IMG/VR virus record: IMGVR_UViG_3300013286_000027
Span: 1 to 37,357 of that record
Source: a virus
Strand: one strand, 5' to 3'
DNA: 37,357 nucleotides
Position numbers and translations under genes: made by a program. Positions within the stretch are counted from its first letter, which is position 1. Each line of letters begins with the position of its first letter. A model generated the notes under the pieces. The model saw nothing but the letters and a program-made list of their open reading frames with translations. It did not search any database and had not been told where the DNA came from. Below are positions 1 through 9,929 of this stretch, piece after piece.

Positions 1-1
1 T

Positions 2-2155
2 GCAGGTAGCATCTATTCAAATGGCTCACTAGTTGGCGCCAATACGGGAACTACCAGTACATTTTTTATCAATAATACAACTGCGTCAACTGGTACTAGT
101 TCTGGAGCACTGGTAGTTGCTGGGGGTGTTGGAATTGGCGGGCCATTATTTGTTAATACTACTTCATATATTGCTGGAGCACAAATACTTACCAGTGCTA
201 CAGTCAATACATTTGTATTAAAAACAGTAATAACTGCGGGTACTGATACTGTTGTTAGTGATAGTACTGGCAATATTACAATTTGGAATAACAGTACACT
301 ACAAACTATTACAAATAGGGGTAATAGTACCAACAATTCCATACTTACTTACAATGTAACTAGTTCAACTTTTGATGCTGTATCCAACCAAATGCTAAAT
401 GTTTATGGTCTTGAAATGGGGTCAGCAGCATTACAAGTACAAGGCGGCGTGGGCATTGGTGATAATTTAAATGTTACAAATGGGATTATATCACGTCAAA
501 ATGGTATTGGCTTAGGCCCAGATTACGTAACAACTAGCTCTAGTCTAACTCTAGCGGTTGCCTCTTCTCCTACCTCTAAAGTTGATTCTAGTCCTGTAAA
601 TTGGACAATTACAAGCAGTGTTAGCCCGCCAACATATAACGCCGCAGCGCCAGCAGTTGGCGGCGGCAGTATATTTTTTAATGGAGCATCAAGTCAATGG
701 TTGAAAGTTCTTGGGTCTGGAGTATTTGGGGATCCATTAGACTTATCATACGGACAACCCAATTGGACTGTAGAATTTTGGTTTAATGCATCTAATACAA
801 CTGGTACCAAATATTTGATTGATTCTCAAAGCGGACCAGGTTGGTCAGCATTATTTTCTTTATATCTTGTTAATTCAGCATTATATTGGCAAGTTGGAAA
901 CGGGACAACTAATGGAGGTGTAACAGTTAGTACTGCCCCTATTGTAGCAACCGTTTGGTATCATGTGGTACTGATGCGCCATGCAAACAAAATGTATTTC
1001 TATCTCAATGGAGTTCCTAATTCTTCAACTACAATTACTAATGTTGGATCTGTTGGATTGCAGCTCACCAGCGGGTATCCATTATTGATTGGTGCAAAAT
1101 ATGCGTTAAGTCCTGGTAGTTTTTTTACTGGATATATCACACGATTAAGAATAGTTAAGCGTGCCCTGTACCAGCCACTTATAACTATAAGTCCAATTAA
1201 TGCCAATTTTCCAAATGTTGCATCTCCTGGAAAATTTGCTTTAGGTATTAATTATTTTACTGGAGATTTGGAATTTACACCTAATGTAAATGTTGTTTCT
1301 GCTAATACTATCGTTACCCCCGCATTATCAATATCAAACGCTGGCATAGTAACCGTTAATAGTACTGCAACCAGTGCATATGCTTTGAATGTGGCAGGTG
1401 GAGTTAGCATCGGCCAGATTTTAGATGTTGGTGGCAATTTTAGTGCTCCGGGATTTTTCACAAATCCTACTACGGTCTTTTCTATAAGTCCTCATGTGTT
1501 TTTTAATGGTTTGCAAGTTAGTAGTGGCAACACCATATTATCTGATACAACAAAATCAACCTCAACCACTACAGGAGCGTTAACAGTCGCAGGTGGAATT
1601 GGAGTTGGCGGCGATTTGTTTGTTGGTGGTAATATTACTGCTAACAAACTAACAATACAACTAACCACTGTAACAACTACTAATGTAACAACTGATGATA
1701 TAATATCTACATACAATAATAGTGACGCTAGTAGCACTGCTACTGGAGCACTACGAGTTACTGGCGGTGCAGGAATAGGTAAAAATTTATTTGTTGGTGG
1801 TAGTTTAAATATTGGCGGCGCACTTAGTGTTGGATTAGCTCCTAATACAGGTACTAACATTGTTTATTTTGACTCAACTACCGGACAATTTACTTATGGT
1901 CCTAATTATGGAAGTGCAGGTGTAAACCAAGCATTAATTGGGAATCAATTCCCAAATATACTTTATATTACTAATCAAACCACTTCTACTGATGCTGGTA
2001 CTGGAGCACTGAGGATAGAGGGCGGAGTTGGTGTAAAAGGTAGTATTTACACAGCTCAAAAAATAGGGTGGACCGCGTTCAATAACCCAACAGTTAGTCA
2101 AGTATATCAATTTTATAATCCCACTACCGGCAGTCTTGATACAGTATTTGGATAA
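2..2155 (+). CDS. Tail fibre / virion structural protein with GALxVxGGxGIG repeats and a LamG domain (5' end missing)
   Basis: The reading frame is open from base 2, so the gene begins before the window; about 717 residues are present. The first visible ATG (392) is internal, because the repeat pattern already runs upstream of it. Six copies of a short repeat of the form TGALxVxGGxGIGxxLxVGG lie near 86-154, 415-480, 1350-1455, 1546-1650, 1720-1830 and 1974-2060. Between copies two and three (about 650-1200) is a LamG/concanavalin-like domain with WTVEFWFN, WYHVVLMR and FYLNG strand motifs. This repeat type is typical of trimeric fibre shafts in T4-like aquatic phages, and LamG domains often bind sugars. 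It probably acts at the virion surface in host recognition. The TAA is 3 nt before the next ATG, so the genes are translationally coupled. The exact fibre (long, short or whisker) cannot be told. Confidence 0.8.
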   Translation, partial: AGSIYSNGSLVGANTGTTSTFFINNTTASTGTSSGALVVAGGVGIGGPLFVNTTSYIAGAQILTSATVNTFVLKTVITAGTDTVVSDSTGNITIWNNSTLQTITNRGNSTNNSILTYNVTSSTFDAVSNQMLNVYGLEMGSAALQVQGGVGIGDNLNVTNGIISRQNGIGLGPDYVTTSSSLTLAVASSPTSKVDSSPVNWTITSSVSPPTYNAAAPAVGGGSIFFNGASSQWLKVLGSGVFGDPLDLSYGQPNWTVEFWFNASNTTGTKYLIDSQSGPGWSALFSLYLVNSALYWQVGNGTTNGGVTVSTAPIVATVWYHVVLMRHANKMYFYLNGVPNSSTTITNVGSVGLQLTSGYPLLIGAKYALSPGSFFTGYITRLRIVKRALYQPLITISPINANFPNVASPGKFALGINYFTGDLEFTPNVNVVSANTIVTPALSISNAGIVTVNSTATSAYALNVAGGVSIGQILDVGGNFSAPGFFTNPTTVFSISPHVFFNGLQVSSGNTILSDTTKSTSTTTGALTVAGGIGVGGDLFVGGNITANKLTIQLTTVTTTNVTTDDIISTYNNSDASSTATGALRVTGGAGIGKNLFVGGSLNIGGALSVGLAPNTGTNIVYFDSTTGQFTYGPNYGSAGVNQALIGNQFPNILYITNQTTSTDAGTGALRIEGGVGVKGSIYTAQKIGWTAFNNPTVSQVYQFYNPTTGSLDTVFG
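86..2060 (+). repeat. Six degenerate protein-level repeats (GALxVxGGxGIGxxLFVGG type)
   Basis: Six copies of a roughly 20-residue motif are encoded in one frame. The best are near 1546-1650 (TGALTVAGGIGVGGDLFVGG) and 1720-1830 (TGALRVTGGAGIGKNLFVGG). DNA identity between copies is moderate, so this is a protein shaft repeat and not a DNA repeat array. Spacing is irregular, and a LamG domain interrupts the series. Confidence 0.75.
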
Positions 2156-2158
2156 ACT

Positions 2159-3787
2159 ATGACAATAGCATATTATTATGCCGGTTCAACTTTCATTGTT
2201 CCTTCAGATTTTAATCCCAGTTTAAAGAATAGCGTTGAAATGTGGGGCGCCGGCGGCGGCGCTGGCGATTATAAAGAATATGATTGTAGTAGTCCAAGAC
2301 AAGTTAGATTTGGCGGGGGCGGCGGTGGCGGCGGGTATATTCGATATGATTGTATAGATTTTCGACCTGGTCAATATGTAGGCGGGCAAATTGGCCGTGG
2401 CGGCGGCTGGGTACGTGGATACTATATAGGATGTACACACGGTACCGCCGGCGGTGGAACTGGTTTTGGTAGCGCCTTTGCCGGCGGCGGCGGGGGCGGA
2501 AGTTTTGGTTCCTATGGCGTCGGACAAGGAGTTGGTGGAGCAGGCGGGTCTTTTTCTGGTAGCCTTGGCCAATGGCCGTATTATACAAAAAATGGAAAAA
2601 CTACCTTTGTAACTGGATCGTATGGAGGTACAGGCTCCGTTCTTGGTGGTGGCGGCAATGGCGCCTACTACGGTGGAAACAGTGTTGTACCAGGCTGGCA
2701 AGGCGGTAGTGGCGGCAGCTATGGATATGCTGGTAAGTGGTTTGGCGGCGGCAGCGGCGCGTGTCGTTCTTACTGTGGATTACCAGTCATTCAATGCGGC
2801 GGCGCTCCTGGTGTTTTAATTTTAACATATAATTATGGCGACATTACATCGAGATTGACCAACGATGGTCGGTTGTTACTAAATGGAACATATGACGAAG
2901 TTACTACATCAACCATAAGTCTAGCTCGGCCAGGTATTCTTGGACGAACCACCGCTACATACTATGCAAACGAATTGGATGACTACACGTTATCAATACC
3001 AAATGGTAGTATATCTTTTAATAGCGGAACAACAAATCAAAATCTTATTGTACCCGGAACTACACTTGATGCAGACCCATTAAATTTAGCAACACTGACT
3101 ACACCGTGGTGGACTATCGAATTCTGGATTAAATTTAATGCAACAAATTTTGCAACAGATCAAACTATATTTGATTTAAATTCTGGTATAATTGAATCAT
3201 GTATTACCATAATAAAATATAGTAGTGGCAATATACAAGCAAACATTGGCAGATCTATTAAGATAAATATTGGAACCGTAATTTCAGACAACTGGTATCA
3301 TATTGCGCTCATATGTCGTTCAAATACATTAATTGGTATGATTAATGGTAATAGAACTGCAACGGCACAATTGTCGTCACCCGTTGATCATAGCAGCACT
3401 ACCAGTACAGCACTTACAATAGGTGCGTATACTAACCTCCAAACGTTGGGTATCAATAACCAAATACAACAATTTAGTGGACTCATTACTGATTTTAGAA
3501 TCACTAAAGATGCATTGTATAACACTACAAGTACTGTTTCATTTACTCCAACGGTGGCATTACCAGTTATACCAAAAACTTCAATATTATTTTCAGCATC
3601 ATCATCTACAACATATTTGACAGATAATGGTCCATATAGTCTTGCGGTTATTGGAAATTTTCCTAATTTTAGTACAGATTTTCCTGTAGGTAATATATTT
3701 GCTGTTAGAAAACGAGAAACTAGAACTGGAACTTTGATGGTATCTGGAGAATTAAATGAAATAAATGTGCCACATGCACTTTATTAA
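2159..3787 (+). CDS. Glycine-rich tail adhesin with C-terminal LamG domain
   Basis: The product is 542 residues. Residues about 1-30 form a beta-rich start (AGSTFIVP ... SVEMWGAGGG) typical of phage glycine-rich adhesin domains. Residues about 30-225 are packed with glycine runs (up to eight in a row) separated by aromatic, Arg and Cys-containing segments. Residues about 300-450 are a LamG-like domain (WWTIEFWIKFN, WYHIALICR, GLITDFRITKDALYN), clearly related to the LamG in the preceding gene. T4-group phages use glycine-rich motifs in gp38-type adhesins to set host range, so a receptor-binding role is likely; this gene is not a recognised gp38 orthologue. The start ATG lies 3 nt after the previous stop with no separate Shine-Dalgarno, which points to coupled translation. 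Several cysteines in the glycine-rich part could form disulfides. Confidence 0.72.
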   Translation: MTIAYYYAGSTFIVPSDFNPSLKNSVEMWGAGGGAGDYKEYDCSSPRQVRFGGGGGGGGYIRYDCIDFRPGQYVGGQIGRGGGWVRGYYIGCTHGTAGGGTGFGSAFAGGGGGGSFGSYGVGQGVGGAGGSFSGSLGQWPYYTKNGKTTFVTGSYGGTGSVLGGGGNGAYYGGNSVVPGWQGGSGGSYGYAGKWFGGGSGACRSYCGLPVIQCGGAPGVLILTYNYGDITSRLTNDGRLLLNGTYDEVTTSTISLARPGILGRTTATYYANELDDYTLSIPNGSISFNSGTTNQNLIVPGTTLDADPLNLATLTTPWWTIEFWIKFNATNFATDQTIFDLNSGIIESCITIIKYSSGNIQANIGRSIKINIGTVISDNWYHIALICRSNTLIGMINGNRTATAQLSSPVDHSSTTSTALTIGAYTNLQTLGINNQIQQFSGLITDFRITKDALYNTTSTVSFTPTVALPVIPKTSILFSASSSTTYLTDNGPYSLAVIGNFPNFSTDFPVGNIFAVRKRETRTGTLMVSGELNEINVPHALY

Positions 3788-3804
3788 ATGGTAAATATTA
3801 GACT

Positions 3805-6800
3805 ATGGCACTATTAAAATCTGGAACAAGAATATATGGCTGCGCCGCCGTATGTAGCAATATTACGATAGGCGGCAATGCTTATGCAACAGGTTCGTTT
3901 GTTGATTCACAAGATAATAATTATTTTGTTAAACCATCTACTTTAAGCAAAATTACAAATTTGACACTGCGTGGAACAGAAGTTCCGTCTGGTGCAGAAT
4001 TGCAATTGGGTGTTATATCAGTAACTCGTCAAGGAATTAGCAGTGCAAATACTACTACTTTTTACGGGCTTTATAATAAAACAGGTGGCGCTACAATACC
4101 ATTTGCTGGAATAGGTTTAGATAGTTCCAGTAATTTATGGTTCGGAAAAGTAACCAATGCCGGAGGATCTTCACAAAGAGCAAGCAATTTATTTTATAGT
4201 GATCCACTAGGAAATTTTAACGCCACTGGCAATATAATTGCTGGAGGATCTTTTAGATCTAAGGGTAGTTATTCTGATGCTAACAATACTAGTTTTTATT
4301 TAGATCTCACCACTACTTCAGCAACTAACCATACTATACTAGCAACTGGCGTGAATACAGACACGCTAGGTTATAATAATCTATGGGGCGTATATTTAGG
4401 GGGTACTGATAATCGATACATATCAAACGGAACAGCAAACACTGGACCACTTTGGATATACAACGGCAATATATATCCAATATTAAACACATACAATGCA
4501 GTTACTGTTCAAACGTCCTCAACATTCACTAATCCAGTATTAATTAAATTAAACAATAATGATAGTACTGGTGCAACTGCCACTACACATTTAACATTGG
4601 CCAATCAAACTGGACAAAGTACAGGCATATATTGGAGATTTGGTAATCAAAACACTGTAGCTGCCAGTATACGTGCAAATGATTTAGGCGATATTACATA
4701 TAATTCTGTTAGTGGTAATTACAGATTCCAACAAGATTTTGGACCATATACTACAAATTTTTATAATACTTCAACGGCATTTATGAGCGTTGATGCGTTG
4801 GGTAATATTACACATCCTAAAAATGTTTACGCTGCAAAATTAATTGACTACGATGATAATACATACTTTGTAGATCCAAATGCAGCGTCAACTATAAATC
4901 AGTTGACTCTGAAAGGTGTGTTCACTGCTACCGTAGCAGGCACGGCAGGTACTTGGACTGACGTGGTACTTGTTACCGCAGCAAACGGCGGAACTTATAT
5001 TTCTGCGTCTCGTCCATTAAGGTCTACGGGCGAAGTTGGATATAAATGGATGACTAATACTAGTACCATTTGGTCAAACTATATACCAATCAATGATGAT
5101 TACACACTAACTTGGAGATTTAACGGTGTACCTCAGTACACTATGAATAGTGCAGGCACATTAGCTGCAATAAATCCAGGCGCATCATCAGTGCAAGCCG
5201 TGACATTTGCAGATGTTAATAATTCTGGATATTATGTTAAGCCCGCTAGTTATTCATATATAAACTCGATGGTATTGGGCGGCGGAGTTACTAGTGTCAC
5301 CACTGCAACTGGATTAAAAATTGTTACTCCAAATTCTGATGCATACTATAATACATTATATTGGAATAATTGGAATTGGCAAACTGATGCTAGTGGTGCA
5401 GCAACACTATGGATTGGAACCAGCACTCGTACTGTAACAATTAATGGCAACGGAGCCTGGGCGTTTAATCAAACAACGGTACCTGGTGATATGGGTATGA
5501 TTGGTGGCATAGTAGTCAATGGCACAGGCAGCACTCAACTCAGTGTTATGAAAGGTACTACTTCTGGCTTTGCTGTTAGAGTTTCAGATTCAGTAGTTGG
5601 AGATTTTTCACTTTATGATAAAGCCTATGCAAGTGCAAGCGTATGGCGTAGATCTATTAATTCTAGAGAAGGCACTGTTGGTATTAATGCAAATGCCAAC
5701 CCCACATATGGGTTAACTGTTGGTGGCGCTATATCTGCAAATAGTATAGTTAATGATTTCAATCCTGCATATACAATAAATTTTACAGGCACATCCGTAT
5801 TAAGTTCATTAAACGCAGTTCAATATGGTTGGTATTTAAATACTGGCACAGGACTTGCTCTTACGGCAGGCAACACATTTGAAACTTCGGCAGTATTTGG
5901 TTCAGATTACGTTTTAGGTTCAGGAAGTTTAATAGATTTATTACTTTGGAATTTTCCCACAACTGTTGAAACTTATAATTCATTAAGCACTGCATGGACA
6001 GTAGACGCCGTAACTGATGTTAAGCCTCTATTCACTAGTCAAAAATCTCTTAACAGTGCGGCTACTGGCAACTACGTATTACCCTCTGGTGTTAGTAAAC
6101 AAAGCGTTAGATTTACGTGGGCAGCATTTAGTAATAGAACATGGGATGCTTTATTCATCACTGCCGTTTCTGGAACAACTCCATTATCTATAATTATTGA
6201 AAGTGCTACATCTTCAGGTGGTCCGTGGACGACTCATGTAAACAACACGAGTATAGGTACTACTGGTGTTTCAGGATATCATTATCTTAGAACTCAGGGT
6301 ACTGTAACTGGAGCATATTTTAGATTGACCATTGTAGGTAACGGAGCTTCTGCCGTTACTCTTTACAATATAAGTTTGTTGGGGTCAAGGGGCGGAGCAT
6401 CTGGTTTTGCTAATCGATTGTTAAATTGGGATGTAAACAAAAACATCACCACATATGGTAATATAACAACTAAAATTGTTTATGATACCAATAATACAGC
6501 ATACTATCTAGCACCATCGGTTACTTCTAATTTATATACAGCAACTTTTGCTGGTGATGTACTTACACAAGGACAGGGAAGATTTACTGGATGGAAAGAT
6601 GTTCCTAATATTGCAGCAACTAGATACAGTGGAATTGGAGTTGAAGTTGGTGTATCGGGAGTCACTGGATTAATTTATTCAATTGATAGGACGTCAGGAG
6701 TCTACTCTCCACTTGAGATATATGGATCTAATATTAGTTTATTACCAAGCACTGGTAACGGATTGTATTTGGGTGGCACATCCTGGTACGACGTAGACAA

Positions 6801-9285
6801 CGCTAATTATTATGTAAAACCCAGTAGAAATACGGTAATTTCTAATTTAAAAGCATTTGGTACTGTACAGTTTGTTAATACTAGCGGTAATAGTTACAAT
6901 GAAAATATTAGGTTGCCAAGAGCCAATGACGGTATTGCAGACATTAGCCTAGCAACTGATCAATCAGGCGCTGGAAATATTACTGGTCAATGGAATATTC
7001 AAGTATTCCCATTACCTGGAGTAAATCCAGCATGGACTGGTCAACTTGCCATTTCTAATCAAACCGGCACCGCAATTACTATTGCATTATCAAATAATGA
7101 AACTACATTTGGCAGTAACATATACGCACCAAGATATTATACTAATCCTCCAGACGCAGCCAAATATTATTACCTATCTCCATCATCACAATCATATCTA
7201 TATGCATTAAAAGTTGGCCCTACTTCTACCACAGCATATGATGTATTAACTCTAAGTCCTGATGATGTTACTAGTCCATATCTATCATACGCACATACTA
7301 ATATAGGAACCGTTGATGTTGGAATTGATCTTAATGCTTCACTTTTTACAAAATATTCTTATATAGGATCTTTAAGTGCTAACGCAAATACCCCTATTGG
7401 CAGTTATTGGTATACACTATATCAAGCACGTCATAGGGGGGGTGCAGGGGATGGTACCCAGTATGGCAGTCAAATTGTCATACCAATGACAGGCAGTGCC
7501 GCAAACTTTACCAGAATGTTTTATAGAGGTCAAGGAGTTATTGGTGGTATAGGTGCTAGTTGGACAAGCTGGGCAGAAGTATTTACAACGGGTGCAACAA
7601 ATTATGCACAACAATATACCATATATGCTGCAAAATTAATTGATGCTGGGAACACTAGCTATTTGGTAATTCCTAGTGGGACATCAAATTTTAAAACAAT
7701 TAATGTTAACAATGATATTCAAGGTTGGTTGAGTGCAGCACCTGCTACTGGAACGCCAGAAGCACCTAATTTGCCTAAATTAGGATCTTCTGAATGGGTA
7801 TACCCTAGTGTAAGTGATAGTAATATATATGCAGCAACCGTAAGAAATGCTTATAGACAAGGGTTGTATACTTGGGTAACTGCTGCAAGTCCAAATAGTC
7901 CAACAGGATCAACCAATCCATATTTTGCAGGGGTTGGATTTGGCCAAGGCACTAACGGATCTGCAGAAATTGCTGCTTACTACGTTCCTGATGTCAATTC
8001 AAATGCAACCGGATTATATTTTAGGACACTACGAAATTCTAGTAGTGGATGGTCTAACTGGACAAGAGTGCTTAACATTGTTACAGATTTTTATGCGGCT
8101 AACATGAATCAATATGTAAGGACAACTGATAGTCCAACATTTAGCAATATAACCTTAACTAATACCCCGTCATTAAACAGAATAATTGTAAAATCTGTAT
8201 GGACTTCTGATTATGATGCTACCAATAGTGTCTTAGCTAGATTTGTAATGCCTTGGTTTACAGTTACAGCTGGACAAGGCGCTGGAGGAATTGGCCCATT
8301 TACTGACGGTGCTGCAACAGGATTTAAATTTGATGCAGTTTCAACAACTCCTGCTGCAAGTCCACGCGAAGGACAAAATGGATATCTAGGTGCTACAAAT
8401 ATTAATATTTGGATTGGGTCAAGTAAAATAATAACAAATTCAGGCGATAGAATAAATGCAAATTCTTTATATGGAAGGGATAACCCTGGCTATTATCTAA
8501 CCCCAGCCGGTTCTTCAAATCTTAATACGGTAAATTCTGATGGAGGATTTTTTGTAGTTGGCGCCGCCAAATTTGGCTTTCCAAGTAATAGATCATTAAT
8601 CAGCATTGATCAAAATCTTGATGGGGGATTTGCAAATAGTGTTTACGGAACTGTTGCTACTCAAGGATACGGACTTGGTCTTAATATTGGAAATTTTTCT
8701 GGATATTCAATATCATCGCAAAGCGGCACAATATCTGCTGAATTTATTAAAAAATGGGGTAGCAGTAGATTTGGTTTACACTCGACAGGCAGTGCTAGCG
8801 GCGGCTCTGGTTATTGGTGGTTAGTTGTAAATGGAAATACCAGTAACCCTAAAATGATATTAAATCCGGCAACTGATAGTGATGCTGATCAAAGTTTTGG
8901 TATAACTGCAACTGCAATGGCTTATTCTGTATTTGTAAAAGGATCGCTTGCTGCCAGTGACAACGTATATGCGTATTCAGATAAGCGTAAAAAACGTGAT
9001 ATTGCCACTATTGAAAATGCCTTAGGTACAGTTTTAAAACTTAGAGGTGTTACTTATTATAGAATTGATCCACAACCCGAAGATGTTGATCATAGACAAA
9101 CGGGTGTTATTGCTCAAGAAGTACAAGAAATATTTCCAGAAGTAGTAAAAAGTTCTGGAACTAATGATGAGTTATCTGTCGCTTACGGAAATATGGCAGG
9201 CATTTTTATCGAAGCAATCAAAGATCTTAAGAAAGAACTTGATGACTTAAAAGCAGAATTAAATATGCTCAAGGGCAATAAATAA
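3805..9285 (+). CDS. Large tail fibre with C-terminal S74 intramolecular chaperone
   Basis: The product is 1826 residues. The shaft holds nine copies of a repeat like DxxNTxYYVxPxxxSxxNxLxxxG. Between them lie a jelly-roll-like stretch (residues about 745-866) and two pyocin-knob-like segments (about 1190-1262, ending in GASWTSWAEVF, and 1337-1425, ending in SSGWSNWTRVL). The C-terminus is a peptidase S74 / endosialidase-type chaperone: SDKRKKRDI places the expected Ser-Lys dyad at S1725 and K1730, followed by GVIAQEVQEIFPE and a final coiled coil. In this family the domain trimerises the fibre and then cuts itself off just before the Ser. A late-like GTAAATA box (3791-3797) ends 7 nt before the ATG and no Shine-Dalgarno is visible. 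The product is probably a long tail fibre or a second receptor-binding fibre. Confidence 0.88.
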   Translation: MALLKSGTRIYGCAAVCSNITIGGNAYATGSFVDSQDNNYFVKPSTLSKITNLTLRGTEVPSGAELQLGVISVTRQGISSANTTTFYGLYNKTGGATIPFAGIGLDSSSNLWFGKVTNAGGSSQRASNLFYSDPLGNFNATGNIIAGGSFRSKGSYSDANNTSFYLDLTTTSATNHTILATGVNTDTLGYNNLWGVYLGGTDNRYISNGTANTGPLWIYNGNIYPILNTYNAVTVQTSSTFTNPVLIKLNNNDSTGATATTHLTLANQTGQSTGIYWRFGNQNTVAASIRANDLGDITYNSVSGNYRFQQDFGPYTTNFYNTSTAFMSVDALGNITHPKNVYAAKLIDYDDNTYFVDPNAASTINQLTLKGVFTATVAGTAGTWTDVVLVTAANGGTYISASRPLRSTGEVGYKWMTNTSTIWSNYIPINDDYTLTWRFNGVPQYTMNSAGTLAAINPGASSVQAVTFADVNNSGYYVKPASYSYINSMVLGGGVTSVTTATGLKIVTPNSDAYYNTLYWNNWNWQTDASGAATLWIGTSTRTVTINGNGAWAFNQTTVPGDMGMIGGIVVNGTGSTQLSVMKGTTSGFAVRVSDSVVGDFSLYDKAYASASVWRRSINSREGTVGINANANPTYGLTVGGAISANSIVNDFNPAYTINFTGTSVLSSLNAVQYGWYLNTGTGLALTAGNTFETSAVFGSDYVLGSGSLIDLLLWNFPTTVETYNSLSTAWTVDAVTDVKPLFTSQKSLNSAATGNYVLPSGVSKQSVRFTWAAFSNRTWDALFITAVSGTTPLSIIIESATSSGGPWTTHVNNTSIGTTGVSGYHYLRTQGTVTGAYFRLTIVGNGASAVTLYNISLLGSRGGASGFANRLLNWDVNKNITTYGNITTKIVYDTNNTAYYLAPSVTSNLYTATFAGDVLTQGQGRFTGWKDVPNIAATRYSGIGVEVGVSGVTGLIYSIDRTSGVYSPLEIYGSNISLLPSTGNGLYLGGTSWYDVDNANYYVKPSRNTVISNLKAFGTVQFVNTSGNSYNENIRLPRANDGIADISLATDQSGAGNITGQWNIQVFPLPGVNPAWTGQLAISNQTGTAITIALSNNETTFGSNIYAPRYYTNPPDAAKYYYLSPSSQSYLYALKVGPTSTTAYDVLTLSPDDVTSPYLSYAHTNIGTVDVGIDLNASLFTKYSYIGSLSANANTPIGSYWYTLYQARHRGGAGDGTQYGSQIVIPMTGSAANFTRMFYRGQGVIGGIGASWTSWAEVFTTGATNYAQQYTIYAAKLIDAGNTSYLVIPSGTSNFKTINVNNDIQGWLSAAPATGTPEAPNLPKLGSSEWVYPSVSDSNIYAATVRNAYRQGLYTWVTAASPNSPTGSTNPYFAGVGFGQGTNGSAEIAAYYVPDVNSNATGLYFRTLRNSSSGWSNWTRVLNIVTDFYAANMNQYVRTTDSPTFSNITLTNTPSLNRIIVKSVWTSDYDATNSVLARFVMPWFTVTAGQGAGGIGPFTDGAATGFKFDAVSTTPAASPREGQNGYLGATNINIWIGSSKIITNSGDRINANSLYGRDNPGYYLTPAGSSNLNTVNSDGGFFVVGAAKFGFPSNRSLISIDQNLDGGFANSVYGTVATQGYGLGLNIGNFSGYSISSQSGTISAEFIKKWGSSRFGLHSTGSASGGSGYWWLVVNGNTSNPKMILNPATDSDADQSFGITATAMAYSVFVKGSLAASDNVYAYSDKRKKRDIATIENALGTVLKLRGVTYYRIDPQPEDVDHRQTGVIAQEVQEIFPEVVKSSGTNDELSVAYGNMAGIFIEAIKDLKKELDDLKAELNMLKGNK
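3901..8545 (+). repeat. Nine degenerate fibre-shaft repeats (D..N..YYV.P type)
   Basis: Nine in-frame copies lie near 3901-3975, 4270-4350, 4846-4917, 5209-5283, 6481-6555, 6790-6861, 7144-7218, 7639-7710 and 8476-8545. Cores include DNNYFVKP, DDNTYFVDP, NNSGYYVKP, NNTAYYLAP, DNANYYVKP and DNPGYYLTP. Two copies also share the preceding words IYAAKLID / VYAAKLID, suggesting a duplicated larger block. The conservation is at protein level. Confidence 0.75.
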
Positions 9286-9300
9286 AATTAGGAGAATAAA

Positions 9301-9714
9301 ATGACAACTAGTATTCCAGAAACACAACCAGTAGTTTATAGTGATGGTACACCTTCGTATATTACATATTCTTGGAAAATAACCCGATTAAATACCAAAA
9401 AAGAAAACGGATTTGAAAACGCAGTAGTACAAACTTTTTGGAATATAATTGGTGTAGATACTCAAAATAAAACAGCACAGTTTGATGGGGCAACTCCATT
9501 TAACACTGCTGGGCAAACTGAGTTTATTGAATTTCAAAATTTACAAGAAGCTGATGTGTTATCTTGGATTCAGGATCAAGTAACAGGGTCTTACGCTGAC
9601 CACATTATGGGACAAATTTTTAAAGATTTAGATATACAGCATAATGTAGTGCATAATGCTCCATTACCTTGGGCACCACCTGAAGATGTTATTAATCCAG
9701 AAACGCCACAATAA
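9301..9714 (+). CDS. Small conserved protein downstream of the tail fibre
   Basis: The product is 137 residues with a good Shine-Dalgarno (AGGAG, 7 nt before the ATG). It has a beta-strand-rich N-terminal half (YITYSWKITRLNT, AVVQTFWNIIGVD), then GATPFNTAGQ, an acidic helix (LQEADVLSWIQDQV) and a proline-rich tail. Proteins of this kind follow tail-fibre genes in T4-like aquatic phages, but I know of no established function. It could be a fibre chaperone or a minor structural protein. The position, directly after the S74 fibre with a 15-nt gap, favours a role linked to fibre assembly, but that is inference. Confidence 0.6.
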   Translation: MTTSIPETQPVVYSDGTPSYITYSWKITRLNTKKENGFENAVVQTFWNIIGVDTQNKTAQFDGATPFNTAGQTEFIEFQNLQEADVLSWIQDQVTGSYADHIMGQIFKDLDIQHNVVHNAPLPWAPPEDVINPETPQ

Positions 9715-9755
9715 TTTTTTTATAGGTATAAGTACTGTTAAATTAAGGAATACTT

Positions 9756-9929
9756 ATGGAAAAACTTACACTTACAGTTGATGCTCAAACATTTAATATT
9801 ATAATGACAGGTTTGGAAGAATTACCACATAAAATTAGTCGTAAAATAATTGATGAACTTGTACAACAAATTCAGCCACAAGTAAAAGACAAACCGCAGG
9901 GTCCTTTGTCTGATAAAGTTCTTAATTAG
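9756..9929 (+). CDS. 57-residue hypothetical protein
   Basis: This is a short gene with an AAGGA Shine-Dalgarno before its ATG. The protein begins MEKLTLTVDAQTFNIIMTGL and continues as a predicted amphipathic helix (ISRKIIDELVQQI) with a polar tail. The pattern, a strand followed by a helix containing LEELPHKIS, resembles tiny conserved genes next to fibre genes in related phages; no function is known. The last 8 nt overlap the convergent Nudix gene. The clear ribosome site and coherent composition argue that it is real. Confidence 0.55.
   Translation: MEKLTLTVDAQTFNIIMTGLEELPHKISRKIIDELVQQIQPQVKDKPQGPLSDKVLN

Noticed and set aside
1492-1860. Minus-strand open frame of 122 codons
   Set aside because: Antisense shadow of the fibre repeats; Pro/Val-rich composition reflects the repeat codons and no ribosome site is present.
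2222-2701. Minus-strand open frame of 159 codons opposite the glycine-rich tract
   Set aside because: GC-rich glycine codons remove stops on the other strand; the Ala/Thr-rich product is not protein-like.
86-8545. CRISPR-like or tandem DNA repeats in fibre genes
   Set aside because: Repeats are degenerate at DNA level, irregularly spaced and in frame, so they are protein repeats.
9278-9284. ATAAATA before the 9301 gene
   Set aside because: Forms the end of the S74 fibre coding sequence; a promoter is possible, but the gene has a good Shine-Dalgarno and can be read from the fibre transcript.
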